Origin: Pseudomonadota bacterium
Lineage (GTDB): Bacteria; Pseudomonadota; Alphaproteobacteria; Rhizobiales; Rhizobiaceae
Direction of reading: 5' to 3'
NCBI GenBank assembly: GCA_023451735.1
Contig: JAEXYH010000012.1
Span: 1-32,191, forward strand
Length of the DNA: 32,191 nt
Below are positions 29,864-32,191 of the stretch, one piece after another. Under the pieces are notes generated by a model. That model made no database searches. It worked only from the letters and a program-made list of their open reading frames with translations, and had not been told where the DNA came from. Numbering within the stretch: the stretch's first letter is position 1; each line of letters starts with the position of its first letter. The position numbers and the translations under genes are program-made.

Positions 29864-30850
29864 TCAAACCTCCTTCAATTGTCGGACTGCAAGTCGGCGG
29901 TCTGAATACCAGATGATGGTGCGCTGCAACACGATGAATACGAACAACAGAATGCCAATCACGATTTTCGTCCACCAGGAGGACAAAGTCCCGTCAAAGA
30001 CGATGTAGGTCTGGATCAGCCCCTGCAGCAGAATGCCGACGAAAGTGCCCGCAACCAGGCCAACGCCACCTGTCAGAAGCGTGCCGCCGATCACCACCGC
30101 GGCGATCGCATCGAGTTCGACACCGACCGTCGCCAGCGAATAACCGGAGGACGTGTAAAGCGTGTAGACGATGCCGGCGAGGCCGGACAGAAAGCCGGAC
30201 AAGGCGTAGATGCGGATCGTCGTCGCGCCCACCGGTACGCCCATCAGCTCGGCCGACTGGATATTGCCGCCGATCGCATAGACATTGGCGCCGAAGCGGG
30301 TTCGGGATGCCACGACGATTCCGACGGCAAATACGATGAGCATCACCATGGCGAGAAGCGTCAGGCGGCCACCGCCCGGGAAACGGATGTAAAAGCCGAG
30401 CATGGTGTCGATGAATTCATGGGTGATCGGCACGGATTGCGTTGAAACCAGATAAGCAGCACCACGGGCGAGAAACATGCCGGCAAGCGTCACCACGAAG
30501 GGCGGGATAAGCAGATGGCGGATCATCGCGCCCATCAGGCAGCCGAAAAGGGTGGAAATGACCAATGCCGCGAGGAAAGCCGTCAGCGGATGGACGCCGA
30601 AAGAGCCGACCAGAACAGCGACGAAGACGCTGGTGAAGGCGATGACCGAGCCGACCGAGAGGTCGATACCGCCCGACAGAATGACGAAGGTCATGCCGAC
30701 CGCGGCGATGCCGAGAAAGGCATTGTCGGTCAAAAGATTGCCGATCACCCTCGTCGACAGCATGTTCGGAAACTGCAGCACGCAGAGCCCGTAGGCGATG
30801 ACGAAGATCGCCAGCGTGGTGACGAAGGGCAGGTTGCGGGCGTGGATCAT
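29864..30850 (-). CDS. Sugar ABC transporter permease (YjfF-like)
   Basis: A 328-residue inner-membrane permease of the BPD-transp-2 family (ribose/galactofuranose type). It has about ten hydrophobic segments and the ISGGIDLSVGS-type hallmark (FVILSGGIDLSVGSVIAFT) at about residues 56-74, and the AVVIGGTLLTGGVG hallmark (about 253-266) that contacts the ATPase. Partner of the preceding permease; they overlap by four bases (ATGA). Subtype resembles YjfF of the galactofuranose transporter, but the actual sugar is unknown. Confidence 0.87.
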   Translation of the reverse strand: MIHARNLPFVTTLAIFVIAYGLCVLQFPNMLSTRVIGNLLTDNAFLGIAAVGMTFVILSGGIDLSVGSVIAFTSVFVAVLVGSFGVHPLTAFLAALVISTLFGCLMGAMIRHLLIPPFVVTLAGMFLARGAAYLVSTQSVPITHEFIDTMLGFYIRFPGGGRLTLLAMVMLIVFAVGIVVASRTRFGANVYAIGGNIQSAELMGVPVGATTIRIYALSGFLSGLAGIVYTLYTSSGYSLATVGVELDAIAAVVIGGTLLTGGVGLVAGTFVGILLQGLIQTYIVFDGTLSSWWTKIVIGILLFVFIVLQRTIIWYSDRRLAVRQLKEV

Positions 30851-31878
30851 CGGGTCGCCTCCTTCGCACCGTGATTGAGCTTGTCATTGCGCCGCGTGGC
30901 CTTGATGAAGCCGAAGACGGTCATGATGGCGGGCGATTGCAGCGTCAGCACCACGATGATGATACCGGCCTTGATGATCAGGTTGAACTCCGGTGGGAAA
31001 CCGGAAACGAGGATGCCGGTGTTGATCGACTGGATGATCAGCGCGCCGATCAGCGATGCGGTGATCGAGAAGCGCCCGCCGTTGAGCGATGTGCCGCCGA
31101 CGACGACCGCGAGGATCGCGTCGAGTTCCAGCCACAGGCCGGCATTGTTGGCGTCCGCGCCGCGAATATCGGCGGTGACGATCATGCCGGCGATTGCGGC
31201 GCAGAGGCCGGAAATTGCATAGGCCGAGAAGAGCAGAAAGCGGGCGCGCACGCCGGCAAGGCTCGCGGCGCGGCGATTGATGCCCGTCGCTTCGATCAGA
31301 AAGCCGAGCGCGGTGCGCCGCATCAGTAAGCCAATGATCAGTGCCGTTCCCATCCACAGATAGATCGGGATCGGGATGCCGGCCAATGCGCCTGAACCGA
31401 GCGCCGCAAACGTGTCGTCGTTGAACGTCAGGATCACGCCTTCGGTGATGAGCTGGGCGATGCCGCGGCCGGCTACCATCAGGATCAGGGTGGCGATGAT
31501 CGGCTGGATATCGAGGACAGCAACGAGTACGCCGTTCCAAAGACCACAGGCGATGCCGACGCCGAGGGAGACGGCGATCACGACGGGAAGCGGATAACCG
31601 TCGCTGATCAAGGTCGCGGCCACAGCGCCGCAGATGGCGATCACGGCACCGATCGAAAGGTCGATGCCGCGTGTCGCAATCACCAATGTCATACCGACCG
31701 TCAGAAGAGCCACGGGTGCAGCGCGAACCAGAATATCGATCAGGCTGCCGTAAAGCCGCCCGTTCTGGACGGAAACCGTCAGGAAGCCGGGGGCGATGAG
31801 GCTGATGATGCCGAGAATGATGGCAAGCGCGACAAGCTGTGGTGCCAAGCGGCGCAGGCGGCGGGTAAACCAGGCCAT
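30847..31878 (-). CDS. Sugar ABC transporter permease (YtfT-like)
   Basis: A 343-residue BPD-transp-2 family permease with about nine hydrophobic segments. VIATRGIDLSIGAVIAICG (about residues 64-82) and VVGGTSLNGGRFS mark the family. It overlaps the ATPase stop by one base (TAATG at 31880-31876) and the next permease by four bases, so the three are coupled. I start at the ATG at 31878 because frames reaching further upstream lie in the ATPase gene. Together with the other permease it would form the heterodimeric pore. Confidence 0.87.
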   Translation of the reverse strand: MAWFTRRLRRLAPQLVALAIILGIISLIAPGFLTVSVQNGRLYGSLIDILVRAAPVALLTVGMTLVIATRGIDLSIGAVIAICGAVAATLISDGYPLPVVIAVSLGVGIACGLWNGVLVAVLDIQPIIATLILMVAGRGIAQLITEGVILTFNDDTFAALGSGALAGIPIPIYLWMGTALIIGLLMRRTALGFLIEATGINRRAASLAGVRARFLLFSAYAISGLCAAIAGMIVTADIRGADANNAGLWLELDAILAVVVGGTSLNGGRFSITASLIGALIIQSINTGILVSGFPPEFNLIIKAGIIIVVLTLQSPAIMTVFGFIKATRRNDKLNHGAKEATR

Positions 31879-32191
31879 TACGCAGCCTCCGTTTCGCCGG
31901 TGCCGGCAATTGCCCGGATAATGCCGTCTGTGGTCAAATGGCGGCCTGAAAGCTCGGCTACATGGCGGCGATCGGAAAGCACGATGACACGGTGGGCCAC
32001 TGCCGTAAGTTCCTCCAGTTCGGAGGAAATGACAATGAGTGACATGCCTTCGGAACACAGTCTCTCGATCATTTTCAGAATTTCCGCATGAGCGCCGATA
32101 TCGATGCCGCGGGTCGGTTCATCGAGAATGAGCAGCCGTGGCTCCGTCGCCAGCCAGCGGGCGAGGATCGCCTTCTGCTGGTTGCCGCCGG
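31878..32191 (-). CDS. Sugar ABC transporter ATP-binding protein, C-terminal part (cut by window edge)
   Basis: The last 103 or so codons of an ABC ATPase, entering from beyond 32191. It contains the ABC-signature tail GGNQQKAILARW, the Walker B LLILDEPTRGID (D and E), the H-loop region SLIVISSELEEL (Ser-Ser in place of the usual loop, as in RbsA/YtfR C-terminal halves), and the C-terminus AIAGTGETEAA. The LLILDEPTRGID form and neighbours point to the second half of a duplicated ATPase of the YtfR/RbsA type. It overlaps the permease by one base. The periplasmic binding protein is presumably further right. Confidence 0.88.
   Translation of the reverse strand, partial: GGNQQKAILARWLATEPRLLILDEPTRGIDIGAHAEILKMIERLCSEGMSLIVISSELEELTAVAHRVIVLSDRRHVAELSGRHLTTDGIIRAIAGTGETEAA

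Noticed and set aside
1..32191. Search by eye for tRNA, rRNA, CRISPR arrays, IS ends and integrase genes
   Set aside because: No repeat-spacer pattern, transposase, integrase or tRNA-like sequence was seen; the BMC locus carries no visible mobile-element scar.

Overview
The window looks like a chromosome or large-replicon segment from an alphaproteobacterium, most probably a member of the Rhizobiaceae. The grounds are GC-rich coding DNA, a fused PhaAB-type Mrp antiporter, a rhizobial-style XRE regulator, a siderophore-interacting protein with a DUF2218 N-terminus, and an iron-box-like palindrome of the TGA-N9-TCA type. This rests on reading the sequence; no search was run.

The centre (about 4.5-20.7 kb) is a complete glycyl-radical-enzyme bacterial microcompartment (GRM) locus in one orientation. 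Gene order: DJ-1/PfpI protein, glycyl radical diol dehydratase, iron alcohol dehydrogenase (PduQ-like), BMC-H shell protein, BMC-T shell protein (PduB-like), BMC-H with a long acidic tail, PduL phosphotransacylase, EutJ-like ATPase, TIGR02536-like protein, BMC-P vertex protein (EutN-like), GlcG/PduO-like protein, CoA-acylating aldehyde dehydrogenase (PduP-like), a further BMC protein, the radical-SAM activase, a SAM synthetase, a PocR-domain histidine kinase and a YesN-like response regulator. The enzyme carries the active-site set C433, E435, H164, H281, S282 and D447, in the same numbering as glycerol/1,2-propanediol dehydratases. The inferred pathway is therefore B12-independent dehydration of 1,2-propanediol (or glycerol) to the aldehyde inside a shell. 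PduQ and PduP then split the aldehyde between alcohol and acyl-CoA, and PduL makes acyl-phosphate. The layout resembles the propanediol-type GRM loci of purple non-sulfur alphaproteobacteria (GRM3-like; the class number is from memory). An acyl kinase is not present here.

Left flank: a small hypothetical membrane-anchored protein, a stretch of about 600 bases without a convincing gene, tagaturonate reductase (UxaB), and a convergent, unrecognised polytopic membrane protein. The membrane protein is divergent from the BMC operon across a 653-base regulatory region.

Right flank: a small XRE regulator convergent with the BMC regulators; a complete seven-subunit Mrp/Pha cation/proton antiporter operon (phaAB-C-D-E-F-G) whose first gene lacks a normal start codon; then leftward genes for a small acidic hypothetical protein, an iron-regulated siderophore-interacting flavoprotein, a GntR/FCD regulator and a sugar ABC transporter (two permeases and the 3' end of the ATPase, cut by the window edge).

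The most notable features are the BMC locus itself in a probable rhizobium, a cysteine cluster (CSCC-x4-C) in the long N-terminus of PduP, a charged 100-residue tail on one shell protein, six hairpins in the longer intergenic gaps of the BMC operon, and GGTCAA direct repeats 21 bp apart just upstream of the probable operon promoter.
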